A stretch of DNA of 64,000 nt from Clostridia bacterium (lineage in GTDB: Bacteria; Bacillota; Clostridia; Christensenellales; CAG-1252), in the NCBI GenBank assembly GCA_017394805.1, contig JAFPXC010000033.1, forward strand, positions 1 through 64,000, given 5' to 3'. The position numbers were made by a program, and so were the translations under genes. Shown piece after piece: positions 31,901-40,116 of the stretch. Under the pieces are notes generated by a model that made no database searches, was not told where the DNA came from, and saw only the letters and a program-made list of their open reading frames with translations. Numbering within the stretch: position 1 is the stretch's first letter; every line of letters starts with the position of its first letter.

Positions 31901-32205
31901 TACTTGACAATGTTCGTGATCTTGAGCGCCGTGAACGGTTGTCTGTGACCTTGCTTACGACGGATATTCTTCTTGGCTTTGTATTTGTAAACGACGATCT
32001 TTTCACCTTTGCCGTTCCCCAACACTTCTGCCTCAGCGTAAGCGTTTGCCACGTCATTACCGACCAACACAGTGCCTTCGTCATTGATATACAACACGTC
32101 CAACTTGATGGTGTTGCCGGCTTCTTCTTCGAGTTTTTCCACGCGAATGACGTCGCCCGCTTGCACGTTGTATTGCTTGCCACCGGTCTTGATAATAGCG
32201 TACAT
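31900..32205 (-). CDS. rplU: 50S ribosomal protein L21
   Basis: A 101-residue L21 with the typical MYAIIKTGGKQYNVQAGDVI start and the KKNIRRKQGHRQPFT motif near the C-terminus. GGAGG 7 nt upstream fixes the ATG. First gene of the rplU-prp-rpmA operon. Confidence 0.98.
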   Translation of the reverse strand: MYAIIKTGGKQYNVQAGDVIRVEKLEEEAGNTIKLDVLYINDEGTVLVGNDVANAYAEAEVLGNGKGEKIVVYKYKAKKNIRRKQGHRQPFTALKITNIVK

Positions 32206-32277
32206 AGTTCTACCTCCTCTTCTCCAGTCTCGCTGTACGGGTGGGCCGCAGCCACTTAAACCCTTTCCACGCGGCTA
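32206..32277 (-). promoter_or_regulatory. rplU 5' leader, candidate L21 autoregulatory leader
   Basis: About 72 nt lie between the predicted transcript start and the rplU ATG. They contain GCCGC...GCGGC pairing and the segment GGCTGCGGCCCACC, which I recall as typical of the Firmicutes L21 leader. Assignment is from memory and context, not a covariance search. Confidence 0.5.
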
Positions 32278-32283
32278 TTTTCG

Positions 32284-32312
32284 ATTGTACCATATCCACT
32301 CCCCGCTGTCAA
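32284..32312 (-). promoter_or_regulatory. promoter of the rplU-prp-rpmA operon
   Basis: Minus-strand consensus TTGACA (32312-32307), 17 bp, TACAAT (32289-32284). Confidence 0.9.
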
Positions 32313-32372
32313 ATACTTTTTTCAATTTAGTATATATTATTATTGCCCCACGAGGTCGAAACCTCTTCCCGC

Positions 32373-32399
32373 AAAAAAAGCACCGCGTCGTGCGGTGCT
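32373..32399 (-). terminator. terminator of the zinc-ribbon membrane protein gene
   Basis: AGCACCGC pairs with GCGGTGCT around GTCGT, with seven T residues on the minus strand. Confidence 0.93.
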
Positions 32400-32417
32400 T
32401 TTCGATTGTCTTTTCGA

Positions 32418-33305
32418 TTATTTGCCGGCGAAGCGTACCGTGCCGTCGGTCACGGAGATGGAGCCAACCGTATTGACGAAGGTATCCATATCGAATGCCT
32501 CGAGTTCTCCGCCGAAGGCGGCGTTGTACCACTCCACGAATTGTTGCGCCATATTTTCCACGGGCAACGGGGTGGCCTTGCAACTGCCGTCCGCCACGTT
32601 CTTGCACGCCAACACGACGATGCCTTTCTTGGTATTGCGCACGTTCATTTCCCCGCCGCAAGTGCCGCAGGTGATGCCGATGGCTTCCACTTTCTCTTTC
32701 CACTCGGCGTACTCGATGCCGCAATTCTGCACTTTTTCAGCCTCTTGCGAAGCGGCCTCTTTGGGGGCTTCCGTCTCCTCGGCGGCGGGCGCTTCGGCCG
32801 CCGCTTGCTCTTGCACGGGGGCTTGTTGCGCGGGGGCTTGCTGCGCTTGTTGCGCCTGTTGCGCTTGGAAGTCGGCGATAGCCTGCGCTTGCGCCGCGGC
32901 GATGGCCTGTGCCTGTGCCTGACCCAAGGCTTGCGCTTGCTCCTCGAAGGCTTTGTTGCGCTCTTTCTCTATGAGTTCCGCCTCTTTCTTGGCGGTCTTG
33001 GCGTCCTTTCTCGCGAGGTCTGCCAAACTGATACCTTCTTTCTTGCACAGCATTTCCACGTGGCGCATCGTATCGTAACTGTTGTCGGCGGTGATACGCA
33101 CGTTGGTGGCGATATTGCAACCGATGAGCATCAACACGCCCAAGCCGATGGCGGCCAAACCGATATACAAGTTGACCGAAACGTCGTAGGTTCTGCCGGG
33201 GATAGTCATATTGATACCGAACATCACGCAAAAGGCGACGCCGATCACGACGAACAGCACCGCGACGATCATCAAAACAAAGTTAATGCCGGATTTTCCT
33301 TCCAT
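32418..33305 (-). CDS. two-helix membrane protein with Gln/Ala-rich linker and zinc ribbon
   Basis: A 295-residue protein of unknown function. Two transmembrane helices near the N-terminus (FVLMIVAVLFVVIGVAFCVM and LYIGLAAIGLGVLMLIG) are followed by a charged coiled-coil region, then a low-complexity Gln/Ala/Pro/Glu stretch (about 120-190). A small C-terminal domain has a putative zinc site: TCGTCGG, then a LACKN/SCK pair. The ATG at 33305 has GGAGG 6 nt upstream. A full-consensus promoter drives it alone. I recognise no family; the zinc ribbon suggests nucleic-acid or protein contact on the cytoplasmic side. Confidence 0.85.
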   Translation of the reverse strand: MEGKSGINFVLMIVAVLFVVIGVAFCVMFGINMTIPGRTYDVSVNLYIGLAAIGLGVLMLIGCNIATNVRITADNSYDTMRHVEMLCKKEGISLADLARKDAKTAKKEAELIEKERNKAFEEQAQALGQAQAQAIAAAQAQAIADFQAQQAQQAQQAPAQQAPVQEQAAAEAPAAEETEAPKEAASQEAEKVQNCGIEYAEWKEKVEAIGITCGTCGGEMNVRNTKKGIVVLACKNVADGSCKATPLPVENMAQQFVEWYNAAFGGELEAFDMDTFVNTVGSISVTDGTVRFAGK

Positions 33306-33334
33306 AAGTAGCCTCCAAGAGTTTACATACATCT

Positions 33335-33363
33335 ATTATACATATAATAGACGCCTTTGTCAA
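33335..33363 (-). promoter_or_regulatory. perfect consensus promoter with palindromic -10 region
   Basis: Minus-strand TTGACA (33363-33358), 17 bp, TATAAT (33340-33335). The -10 lies in a perfect palindrome CTATTATA-CA-TATAATAG (33334-33351), so an operator or a second divergent -10 is possible. Confidence 0.88.
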
Positions 33364-33371
33364 TATACATT

Positions 33372-34259
33372 TTAACAATCCTTGCGGAATGCGTTTTTAA
33401 CGGCGCGCATCATCAATACGGTCGCCTCGGACTGCACGGCCAAAAGATTGCAATCCACCTCGCCCGAACTCATCACGAACACGGCGTCTCCATCCAACAC
33501 GGTATGCACGGGACGAATGCACCGCGCGTAGGCGTCGTGCACCGATTTGGCCACCACGTTACACTGGGATTTGGTCAATTTGGCGTTGGTCACCACACAG
33601 CCGATGGTGGTATTCATCCCCGCTATGCCCTCCACGCCGTAGCGCAGACTGCTCTCGATATTCACCTCTTTACCGTCCTTTGTGACGCCCGCGATCATCG
33701 TCTTGGTATCGGGGTCGTACACGTTGCCGAACGCGTTGACGGCCACCACGGCCGCCATCTCCACCGCGCCGATTTTGATGACTGCTACGCCCAATCCGCC
33801 CTTAGCGGCGTGCGCCATACCCATCAACTTACCCACGGTTGCGCCGCACCCCGCGCCGAAACTACCGCCGATATCCACGAAGTCGCCCGCGGTTTCGCAC
33901 GCATACAAGCCCATATCCGCGTCGGGATAGCCGAAGGTCTTGTATTCGAGGTCGTACAACGAAGCGCCGCACACGATGGGCACTTTGTACGCGCCCGTAT
34001 CGTAGCCGTAGCCGCGCTTTTTGAGGTATTGCATCACGCCCGAGCAGGCGTCCAGTCCAAACGCGCTGCCGCCCGACAGCACCACGGCGTTTATCTTCTC
34101 CACCGTGCATTCGCTGCGCAGTAGGTCGGTCTCTCTCGTCGCGGGGGCGTTGCCCTGCACCGACACCGAAGCGGTCGCGCCGAACGGCGCCAATACGACG
34201 GTCACGCCCGTCCCCAACGATACGTCCTCGAAATGTCCCAATCGAAATGCGTTTAACAT
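33372..34259 (-). CDS. P1 family (DmpA/NylC-type) N-terminal-nucleophile peptidase or hydrolase
   Basis: A 295-residue member of the DmpA/NylC fold. Such proenzymes cut themselves before a Ser/Thr that becomes the nucleophile; here the likely site is in GMNTTIGCVVTNAKLTK. Other family marks are LSGGSAFGLDA and the GGSFGAGCGATVGKL loop. Members are aminopeptidases or amide hydrolases; the substrate is unknown. I start at 34259 because AGGAGG is 4 nt upstream; the longer frame runs through birA. It overlaps birA by 7 bp as the last gene of the tyrS operon. Confidence 0.9.
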   Translation of the reverse strand: MLNAFRLGHFEDVSLGTGVTVVLAPFGATASVSVQGNAPATRETDLLRSECTVEKINAVVLSGGSAFGLDACSGVMQYLKKRGYGYDTGAYKVPIVCGASLYDLEYKTFGYPDADMGLYACETAGDFVDIGGSFGAGCGATVGKLMGMAHAAKGGLGVAVIKIGAVEMAAVVAVNAFGNVYDPDTKTMIAGVTKDGKEVNIESSLRYGVEGIAGMNTTIGCVVTNAKLTKSQCNVVAKSVHDAYARCIRPVHTVLDGDAVFVMSSGEVDCNLLAVQSEATVLMMRAVKNAFRKDC

Positions 34260-34966
34260 ATTTCCTCCTTCAGCGACACGTCTCCCGCCGCTACCATTCG
34301 CCGTTTGTCGCCCACCAGGACGACCAACCTGCCGTCGTCCGCCAGATCCACGGCGACGCCCTCCGTGCCGTCGCCGAACACGACGGCTCTGCCGATATTG
34401 ATCAATTTCTCTTTGACCGCCTCTATCAATTCCGCAGGCGTTTGGGCCAACCGCTCGTCCAATCGACAAGCGATGCGCTTTGCCACTTCGCGGGGGGACG
34501 CGTCCGCGCCCTCCAGCCTCATCGAGGTCGCCCGCACGGGCACGCCGCCGAGGTCGTTACGCACGTTGACGCCTATGCCCACCACGGCGCGCTTTACGCG
34601 GTCGTTTTCCCACACCGTTTCCACCAATATCCCCGCGATCTTGGCGTCGCCCACTCTCACGTCGTTGGGCCATTTGATACGCGCGTCCAGCCCCCATTCG
34701 GCCAAAGCGTCCGCCACGGCCAAAGGTGCCGCCAAATAGTATTTGGCGCTTTCGCGTACGGGCAGGTCGTCCATGCGCACCACGCTCATATATACGCCGC
34801 CCTCTTCGGACGCAAACGAGCGGCCGTCCCGCCCTTTACCCGCCGTCTGCCGGTCGGCCATCACCACGGTATTATGCACCGCTTGTAGCCCTTTGGCGTA
34901 CTCGTTGGTGCTGTCCGTTTCTGCGAGGCGGATCCACCTAATCTTCGTCGCGCGTCGCATACTCAC
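34253..34966 (-). CDS. birA: biotin-[acetyl-CoA-carboxylase] ligase, without DNA-binding domain
   Basis: Joins biotin to the carboxyl-carrier lysine of biotin-dependent enzymes through biotinyl-AMP. The 237-residue protein has the biotin/ATP loop TAGKGRDGRSF, the KWPND motif and VGIGVNV, then the small C-terminal domain. The N-terminal helix-turn-helix of bifunctional BirA repressors is missing, so this is a group I enzyme that cannot act as a repressor. The start is GTG at 34966 or ATG at 34960; both lie inside the end of recX, and neither has a strong Shine-Dalgarno, so coupling to recX is likely. Confidence 0.93.
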   Translation of the reverse strand: MSMRRATKIRWIRLAETDSTNEYAKGLQAVHNTVVMADRQTAGKGRDGRSFASEEGGVYMSVVRMDDLPVRESAKYYLAAPLAVADALAEWGLDARIKWPNDVRVGDAKIAGILVETVWENDRVKRAVVGIGVNVRNDLGGVPVRATSMRLEGADASPREVAKRIACRLDERLAQTPAELIEAVKEKLINIGRAVVFGDGTEGVAVDLADDGRLVVLVGDKRRMVAAGDVSLKEEIC

Positions 34967-35546
34967 CGAGACAGGTTTTCACCACGTCGTATTCGTAGCC
35001 TTGACCGAGCAAATATTTGGTCAATTTGAGCACAAACTCTTCCGTCCACTCTTTTCCGCGCGCTTTGCGCGTCAAGGACAGCATACATGCGTCGTGCTCG
35101 TCGTTGTCTTTGAGATACTTCTCGGCCACGGCGTCCTTAATCCCTTTTTCCCACAGGTCCTGCTTAATGCGGCGGTTGGAGCGGGTATTATGACACTCCG
35201 CGATATAATCTTTGCAGTATTCTTCGTCGTTGATATAGCCGTAATACGCCATTCTCTCCAAGGCGTAAGCGATGGCCTCGGGCGAAAACCCGCGGTCTTT
35301 CAACTTATCTCTCGCCCCTTTTTCGGTGTAGGCGCGCGCGCTCAACGCCGCCAAAACGTAGTGCACCGCGTCCTGCTTCTCGGCGTCTTTCACCAGTTCG
35401 GCAAACGCCGCGCCGTCCACCTCGTCACCTACTTTCAAACGGTTTTCCAGAATGGCTTGATCGGACAACGTGGCGAAATATTCGCCGTCCAAAAAGATAT
35501 CGTAACGCGCCTGTCTTTTGCGCTTATTGATAGCGGTAATGGTCAT
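34938..35546 (-). CDS. recX: regulatory protein RecX
   Basis: Modulator of RecA filaments. The 202-residue protein consists of tandem three-helix repeats; the family signature is visible as ALSARAYTEKGARDKLKDRGF, then LERMAYYGYINDEEYCKDYI and RRIKQDLWEKGI. recA is not in the window. Its ATG overlaps the yigZ stop (ATGA). Confidence 0.93.
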   Translation of the reverse strand: MTITAINKRKRQARYDIFLDGEYFATLSDQAILENRLKVGDEVDGAAFAELVKDAEKQDAVHYVLAALSARAYTEKGARDKLKDRGFSPEAIAYALERMAYYGYINDEEYCKDYIAECHNTRSNRRIKQDLWEKGIKDAVAEKYLKDNDEHDACMLSLTRKARGKEWTEEFVLKLTKYLLGQGYEYDVVKTCLGEYATRDED

Positions 35547-36169
35547 ACGTACCCCCGGTATTCGTGTCCTTCTATTGCAAATTCGACCGTTCCTTTGGAG
35601 TATTCCACGAGGTCGAGTCGAAACCCTTCCGCCGCTTCGTCGGGCAATACCACCGTCGCCGTCACGCCGTCCACGTACTCGGTGGCTTCCACTCTGCCGC
35701 CCGCTTTTTGCGCGAGGGCGTTGATGCGCCCGCCGAGCGCGTAGTCCAACTTGACCTTACACACGGCGCTCATCACCATACGCACTTTGGTCGCCTCATC
35801 CAGAGCGGCGGCCGTCGCGCCGGCGTATGCGCTCACCAAGCCGTTGGCGCCCAACTTTATCCCGCCGAAGTATCGGGTCACCACCACCAAAACGTGCGTG
35901 ACGCCCTTTCTTTTTATCACTTCGAGAATGGGCACGCCCGCAGTACCCGACGGCTCGCCGTCGTCCGAATACTTGCATTGCATGCCCATTTCGTCCGCCA
36001 CCAACGCGTACGTATTGTGCGTCGCGTCGGGATATTGTTTTTTGATCTGCGCCACCTTCTCCAAAGCGTCGTCATAGTCCGCCACGGGCACCGCAGTCGC
36101 TATGAACTTGCTGTGCTTGATGGTGACGACCGAAACGACTTGCTCTTTGATGGTGGTGTATTCGCTCAT
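35543..36169 (-). CDS. yigZ: YigZ/IMPACT family protein
   Basis: A 208-residue protein with the UPF0029 (IMPACT-like) N-terminal domain, recognisable by [17 protein letters not shown] and [20 protein letters not shown], and a short ferredoxin-like C-terminal domain. Bacterial YigZ is linked loosely to translation or stress; the biochemical role is unsettled. It overlaps tyrS upstream and recX downstream by 4 bp each, so it is tightly coupled in the operon. Confidence 0.95.
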   Translation of the reverse strand: MSEYTTIKEQVVSVVTIKHSKFIATAVPVADYDDALEKVAQIKKQYPDATHNTYALVADEMGMQCKYSDDGEPSGTAGVPILEVIKRKGVTHVLVVVTRYFGGIKLGANGLVSAYAGATAAALDEATKVRMVMSAVCKVKLDYALGGRINALAQKAGGRVEATEYVDGVTATVVLPDEAAEGFRLDLVEYSKGTVEFAIEGHEYRGYV

Positions 36170-37374
36170 TCTACGGTCACTTTGATATGCGTCTTCTTAC
36201 CTTTATGCAGCACGAATCCGTTGGCCCGTTGACTATCCGTCAACGCCTCGTCGATTTTGGCGATCTTGTTGCCGTCCACCGACACGCCGCCGCCCAATAT
36301 CAAGCGTTTCGCTTCGCCCTTGCTGGGCGCGAGCCCCGTGGCCACCAGCACGTCCACCACGCTCACGACGTCCTTGCCGATGGTGGCGGTGGGCATATTG
36401 TCCCCGTCCCCCGCAAAGGCCGCTCTCGCCTGCTGTTGCGCTTTGGCGGCGTCTTCTTCGCCGTGCACGATTTTGGTGATCTCATAGGCCAACCGCTCTT
36501 TGGCGGCGTTCATACGCTCGTCGCGGTATTTCACCAACTCGGCGATCTCGTCCAAAGGCAGGAAGGTCAACAGTTTCAGGCACTTCTCCACGTCCACGTC
36601 GTCCACGTTGCGCCAATATTGATAAAAATCGTAGGGCGAAGTCTTCTCGCGGTCGAGCCAAACGGCGCCCGACTGCGTTTTGCCCATTTTCTTGCCTTCC
36701 GACGTGGTGAGCAGTTGGAAGGTCATGGCGTACGCGTCCTTGCGCTCCTTGCGGCGAATGAGGTCGGCGCCCGCAAGAATGTTGGACCATTGATCGTCGC
36801 CGCCGCACTCCAGGCAGCAGCCGTATTTTTGGAAGAGCACCAAGAAGTCATAACTTTGCATCAACATATAGTTGAACTCGAGGAAACTCAAGCCCTTCTC
36901 CATACGCGTTTTGAAGCACTCGGCGGTGAGCATACGGTTGACCGAGAACAAACTGCCGATATCGCGGATAAAGTCGATATAGTTGAGTCCCAACAGCCAA
37001 TCGGCGTTATTGACCATAATGGCGGCGTTATCACCCTCGAACGAGAAGAAGCGGCTCATCTGCTTGCGGAAGCAATCGCAGTTGTGCGCAATGACCTCTT
37101 TGGTCATCATTTGGCGCATATCCGTGCGTCCCGAGGGGTCGCCCACCATAGCCGTGCCGCCGCCGATGAGGACGATGGGGCGATGCCCCGCTCTCTGCAT
37201 ATGCGCCATGGCCATCATCGCCAAATAGTGTCCCACGTGCAAACTGTCCGCCGTGGGGTCGAAGCCGATATAAAAACTCACCTTTTCGGTGTCCAAAAGC
37301 TTGTACAAGTCCTCTTCGAACACGACTTGCTTGATAAATCCTCTTTCGCGTAACGTATCCATCACGTTGCTCAT
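36166..37374 (-). CDS. tyrS: tyrosine-tRNA ligase
   Basis: Class I synthetase for tRNA-Tyr, 402 residues. The HIGH signature is HVGH ([13 protein letters not shown]), the KMSKS-type loop is KMGKTQSG, and the C-terminal S4 RNA-binding domain starts near [13 protein letters not shown]. The length fits the TyrS group. AGGAGG lies upstream of the ATG. The leader is only about 37 nt, so no T-box fits there. First gene of tyrS-yigZ-recX-birA-P1 peptidase. Confidence 0.97.
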   Translation of the reverse strand: MSNVMDTLRERGFIKQVVFEEDLYKLLDTEKVSFYIGFDPTADSLHVGHYLAMMAMAHMQRAGHRPIVLIGGGTAMVGDPSGRTDMRQMMTKEVIAHNCDCFRKQMSRFFSFEGDNAAIMVNNADWLLGLNYIDFIRDIGSLFSVNRMLTAECFKTRMEKGLSFLEFNYMLMQSYDFLVLFQKYGCCLECGGDDQWSNILAGADLIRRKERKDAYAMTFQLLTTSEGKKMGKTQSGAVWLDREKTSPYDFYQYWRNVDDVDVEKCLKLLTFLPLDEIAELVKYRDERMNAAKERLAYEITKIVHGEEDAAKAQQQARAAFAGDGDNMPTATIGKDVVSVVDVLVATGLAPSKGEAKRLILGGGVSVDGNKIAKIDEALTDSQRANGFVLHKGKKTHIKVTVE

Positions 37375-37417
37375 CTACGTACCTCCTAATGCGCTCGCGC
37401 AAATATAATCTTATACT

Positions 37418-37446
37418 ATCATACCATAATCGTTCGTTTCTTGCAA
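37418..37446 (-). promoter_or_regulatory. promoter of the tyrS operon
   Basis: Minus-strand TTGCAA (37446-37441), 17 bp, TATGAT (37423-37418). Confidence 0.7.
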
Positions 37447-37486
37447 GCGTTTATCCCCCGAATACGCCAAGTCGCGCAATTTACAC

Positions 37487-37516
37487 TTTACAATGGGCGC
37501 TCGTATGGTATATAAT
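37487..37516 (+). promoter_or_regulatory. promoter of maf, abutting its start codon
   Basis: TTTACA (37487-37492), 18 bp, TATAAT (37511-37516); the ATG at 37523 is 6 nt downstream, the same geometry as at 29321-29333. Confidence 0.65.
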
Positions 37517-37522
37517 AGGTCT

Positions 37523-38077
37523 ATGAGCAAAATCGTATTGGGTAGCGCCTCCCCGAGACGCAAACAACTGCTTGGACGCGTCGTATCCGACTTCGAGGTA
37601 CGCCGTTCCTCTGCGGACGAGCGCTGTCTACTGACTTCTCCCGCCCAATACGTGATGTACACGGCCGCCAAAAAGGCAAGGGGCGTGCGCCTCGCCGAGG
37701 GCGAATGGCTCGTCACCGCGGACACCATCGTGTGCCACAAGGGCGCGTTCCTCGGCAAGCCCACTTCGGACGAGGACGCCAAGCGTATGCTCACCTCGCT
37801 CAATCACTCGGTCAACACGGTCTACACGGGCGTTTGTCTTACGGACGGCACGCGGTACGACCTGTTCTTCGAGGCCAGCGAGGTACGCATAGACATGACG
37901 GACGCAGCCATCGACGCCTACGTGTCGGCAGGCTACGCCCGCGACAAAGCGGGTGCCTACGGCATACAGGACCCCACGCTCACGGCCACCACGCTGTCGG
38001 GCAGTTTGGACAACGTCGTCGGTCTCCCCGTCGAGGCCCTTCGTCGACACCTCGCCGCGTTCGGTTATAAGGAGTAA
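37523..38077 (+). CDS. maf: Maf family nucleotide pyrophosphatase
   Basis: A 184-residue house-cleaning pyrophosphatase that hydrolyses non-canonical or excess dTTP/UTP-type nucleotides; in Firmicutes it is linked to septum formation. Motifs: SASPRRKQLL at the N-terminus, ADTIV, LGKPTS, and the C-terminal KAGAYGIQDP plus DNVVGLPVEAL. The ATG at 37523 has only AGG nearby; an upstream in-frame ATG would place the -10 inside the gene. The mRNA is probably leaderless. Start of maf-mreB-coaX. Confidence 0.95.
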   Translation: MSKIVLGSASPRRKQLLGRVVSDFEVRRSSADERCLLTSPAQYVMYTAAKKARGVRLAEGEWLVTADTIVCHKGAFLGKPTSDEDAKRMLTSLNHSVNTVYTGVCLTDGTRYDLFFEASEVRIDMTDAAIDAYVSAGYARDKAGAYGIQDPTLTATTLSGSLDNVVGLPVEALRRHLAAFGYKE

Positions 38078-38080
38078 AGT

Positions 38081-39085
38081 ATGTGTAAATTGAGTTTAAT
38101 CGTGGATATGGGTACGTCCAACACGGTCATCGTGGAGCGCAAGCAAGGCCGCGTCGTCGAGGAGCCGACGCTCATCGCCGTCAAAAAAGTGGGCGGCAAA
38201 ATGCGCACGGTCGCCGTGGGCAAAGAGGCGTACAAGATGAAGATTTCCAAGCACAAGCCCCAGGACGTGTACTACGTCTACCCCGTCAAGGACGGCAACG
38301 TGGTCAATTCCGAGGCGGCGTGTCTTATGCTCAAAGCCTTCATCGAGCGCATCACCAAGCCCATGATCGTCCGTCCGCAAATCGACGTGATATGCGTCGT
38401 CAGTTGCGGTCTGCACACCACCGAACGGCTGGAGTTCGAAAACGTGTTCTATCACCTCGGCATCAAGACGGTCACCTTGCTCGAAGCGCCCATCGCGGCG
38501 GCTTCGTCGGTGGTGACGGGGTGCAGTTTCGTCGTCGTCATGGGCGGCGGCGTCACGGACATCGCCATCGTCAAGGAGAACGGCATCGCCACGGGTTGCA
38601 GCGTCAGCATTTCGGGCGCGAAGATGCAAGAGGCCATCTACGAGTACGTCTACCGTCACTACAACGTCACCATCAGCCAAGCCCGTGCCGAGCAACTTCT
38701 CAACGAGCGTAGCACGCTCTTTGAGCGTGAGAACGGCGTCACCCTCATTTCGGGCAAGGACGTAGCCACGGGCGACTACAAAAAGATAGAGATTTCTTCG
38801 CAGGACGTGCGCAACGCCATTCTGCCCATCGTCAACGCGTTGGTGGACAGCATCATCGCCATGTCCAAATTGTGCCCCGAAAACTTGGCGGATTCGCTGA
38901 AGCACGGCGGGTTGCAACTGTACGGCGGTCTTTCGGGCATACGCTATCTGGACACCTATCTGACGAATCAACTCAACCTTGCCGTCGAGGTTCACCCCGA
39001 CGTTTCGTCTGTGGCGCGCGGCGCGGCCGTATTCTTTGACGACCGTGCGAAACTATACCGTATGATCGGTCTTCGCGGGGAATAA
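38081..39085 (+). CDS. MreB-like cell-shape actin homologue
   Basis: A 334-residue actin-fold ATPase. The N-terminal phosphate loop IVDMGTSNTVIVERKQG, the ALxC-type acidic strand VVVMGGGVTDIAIV and the C-terminal LYGGLSGIRYLDTYL adenosine motif show it is of the MreB/Mbl/MreBH group. MreB filaments guide lateral wall synthesis. It departs from canonical MreB in several core motifs, so it may be a specialised paralogue. No mreC or mreD follows; instead coaX does. AAGGAG precedes the ATG by 6 nt. Confidence 0.9.
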   Translation: MCKLSLIVDMGTSNTVIVERKQGRVVEEPTLIAVKKVGGKMRTVAVGKEAYKMKISKHKPQDVYYVYPVKDGNVVNSEAACLMLKAFIERITKPMIVRPQIDVICVVSCGLHTTERLEFENVFYHLGIKTVTLLEAPIAAASSVVTGCSFVVVMGGGVTDIAIVKENGIATGCSVSISGAKMQEAIYEYVYRHYNVTISQARAEQLLNERSTLFERENGVTLISGKDVATGDYKKIEISSQDVRNAILPIVNALVDSIIAMSKLCPENLADSLKHGGLQLYGGLSGIRYLDTYLTNQLNLAVEVHPDVSSVARGAAVFFDDRAKLYRMIGLRGE

Positions 39086-39087
39086 TT

Positions 39088-39852
39088 ATGATTCTTGTCA
39101 TCGACGTAGGCAATACCAATATCAAGCTGGCCCTCTGCTCGCGTGAAGCCATCGTAATGAGCTGGCGCGTCAGCAACCGCACGGGGCGCACCGCGGACGA
39201 GTTCGGGGTGGAGATCGGCAATCTGTTCGCCACGCGCGGCTATTCGTTCGCCGACGTGGAGGGCGTCATCATGAGTTCGGTCGTCCCCTCTCTCAACTAC
39301 ACCTTGACGCACGCCTGCAAGTTCTATATGAAGCGCACGCCCATCATGGTGGACTGCACGCTCCGCACGGGGCTTACGTTCGGCTATGCCGATCCACACT
39401 CTTTGGGCGCGGACCGCATCGCCAACGCCGTGGGCGCGGTGTCCCACTACGGCGCGCCCGCCATTGTCGTGGACTTGGGCACGGCCTCCACGTTCGGCGT
39501 CATCGACCGCAACAAGTGCTTCTTGGGCGGCTGCATCGCCCCGGGCATCAAGACGGGCGTGGACGCGTTGTCCAAGCAGGCCTCCCAACTGCCTTTGGTC
39601 GAACTCACCAAGCCCGCCTCCATCATAGCCGACAGCACCATCACCAACATTCAGGCGGGCGCCATCTACGGCTTCAGCGGGTTGGTCAAAAGCGTCGTAC
39701 AGCAAATCAAAGCGGAACTCGGGGACGATACGGTCAAAGTCATCGCCACGGGCGGACTGACCGAACTGTTGAACGACAGCACCTTCATCGACGTCTACGA
39801 CCGCGCGCTTACGCTCAAAGGCCTATTGCAACTCTATCTACTGAACGCCTGA
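39088..39852 (+). CDS. coaX: type III pantothenate kinase
   Basis: First enzyme of coenzyme A synthesis (pantothenate to 4'-phosphopantothenate). The 254-residue protein has the ASKHA-fold VIDVGNTNIKLALC, the catalytic LGADRIANAVGA, VDLGTASTFGVID and a Gly-rich GGCIAPGIKTGVDAL. Starts 2 bp after the mreB-like gene. coaBC, a later step in the same pathway, is at 47507. Confidence 0.97.
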   Translation: MILVIDVGNTNIKLALCSREAIVMSWRVSNRTGRTADEFGVEIGNLFATRGYSFADVEGVIMSSVVPSLNYTLTHACKFYMKRTPIMVDCTLRTGLTFGYADPHSLGADRIANAVGAVSHYGAPAIVVDLGTASTFGVIDRNKCFLGGCIAPGIKTGVDALSKQASQLPLVELTKPASIIADSTITNIQAGAIYGFSGLVKSVVQQIKAELGDDTVKVIATGGLTELLNDSTFIDVYDRALTLKGLLQLYLLNA

Positions 39853-39869
39853 CCGCGTTTCGCAAGGCA

Positions 39870-39904
39870 AAAATACGGCACTCCTTTGTGGAATGCCGTA
39901 TTTT
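39870..39904. terminator. bidirectional terminator between coaX and spoVM
   Basis: AAAATACGGCA pairs with TGCCGTATTTT around a 13-nt loop; T-runs on both strands. Confidence 0.93.
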
Positions 39905-39959
39905 CGTATGTACGTTACCCCCTTTTTCGCGCCGCCACGGCGCGACGGGATACGCACGA

Positions 39960-40034
39960 TCACTTTTCTTTCCTTTTGAACAGGCGCAAAAACGCCTTGA
40001 CGCACTCGGGCGGATTGATACAAATAAACTTCAT
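39960..40034 (-). CDS. spoVM: stage V sporulation protein M, 24 residues
   Basis: A 24-codon gene, MKFICINPPECVKAFLRLFK plus RKEK. It aligns without gaps to B. subtilis SpoVM (26 residues) with identity at Met1, Lys2, Phe3, Ile6, Pro9 and Arg17, and keeps an amphipathic C-terminal helix. SpoVM is the peptide that senses the curvature of the forespore membrane and anchors SpoIVA, which is encoded at 3887. GAGGAGG lies just upstream of the ATG. Synteny is decisive: it lies behind rsgA-rpe as in B. subtilis. A CATATACT sequence upstream resembles a sigma-E -10. Confidence 0.85.
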   Translation of the reverse strand: MKFICINPPECVKAFLRLFKRKEK

Positions 40035-40116
40035 AAAGCCTCCTCGTTTGTAGCAGTATATGCAAAGAGGTTTCGAAGCGTACCAAACGAAATATATCCG
40101 TCGAGCAACGCCACCC

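Noticed and set aside
33372-34469. A 365-codon version of the P1 peptidase
   Set aside because: The added N-terminus lies inside birA in another frame, while a good AGGAGG marks the ATG at 34259.
37375-37417. T-box leader for tyrS
   Set aside because: The predicted leader is about 37 nt, too short for specifier and antiterminator; no T-box core sequence is seen.
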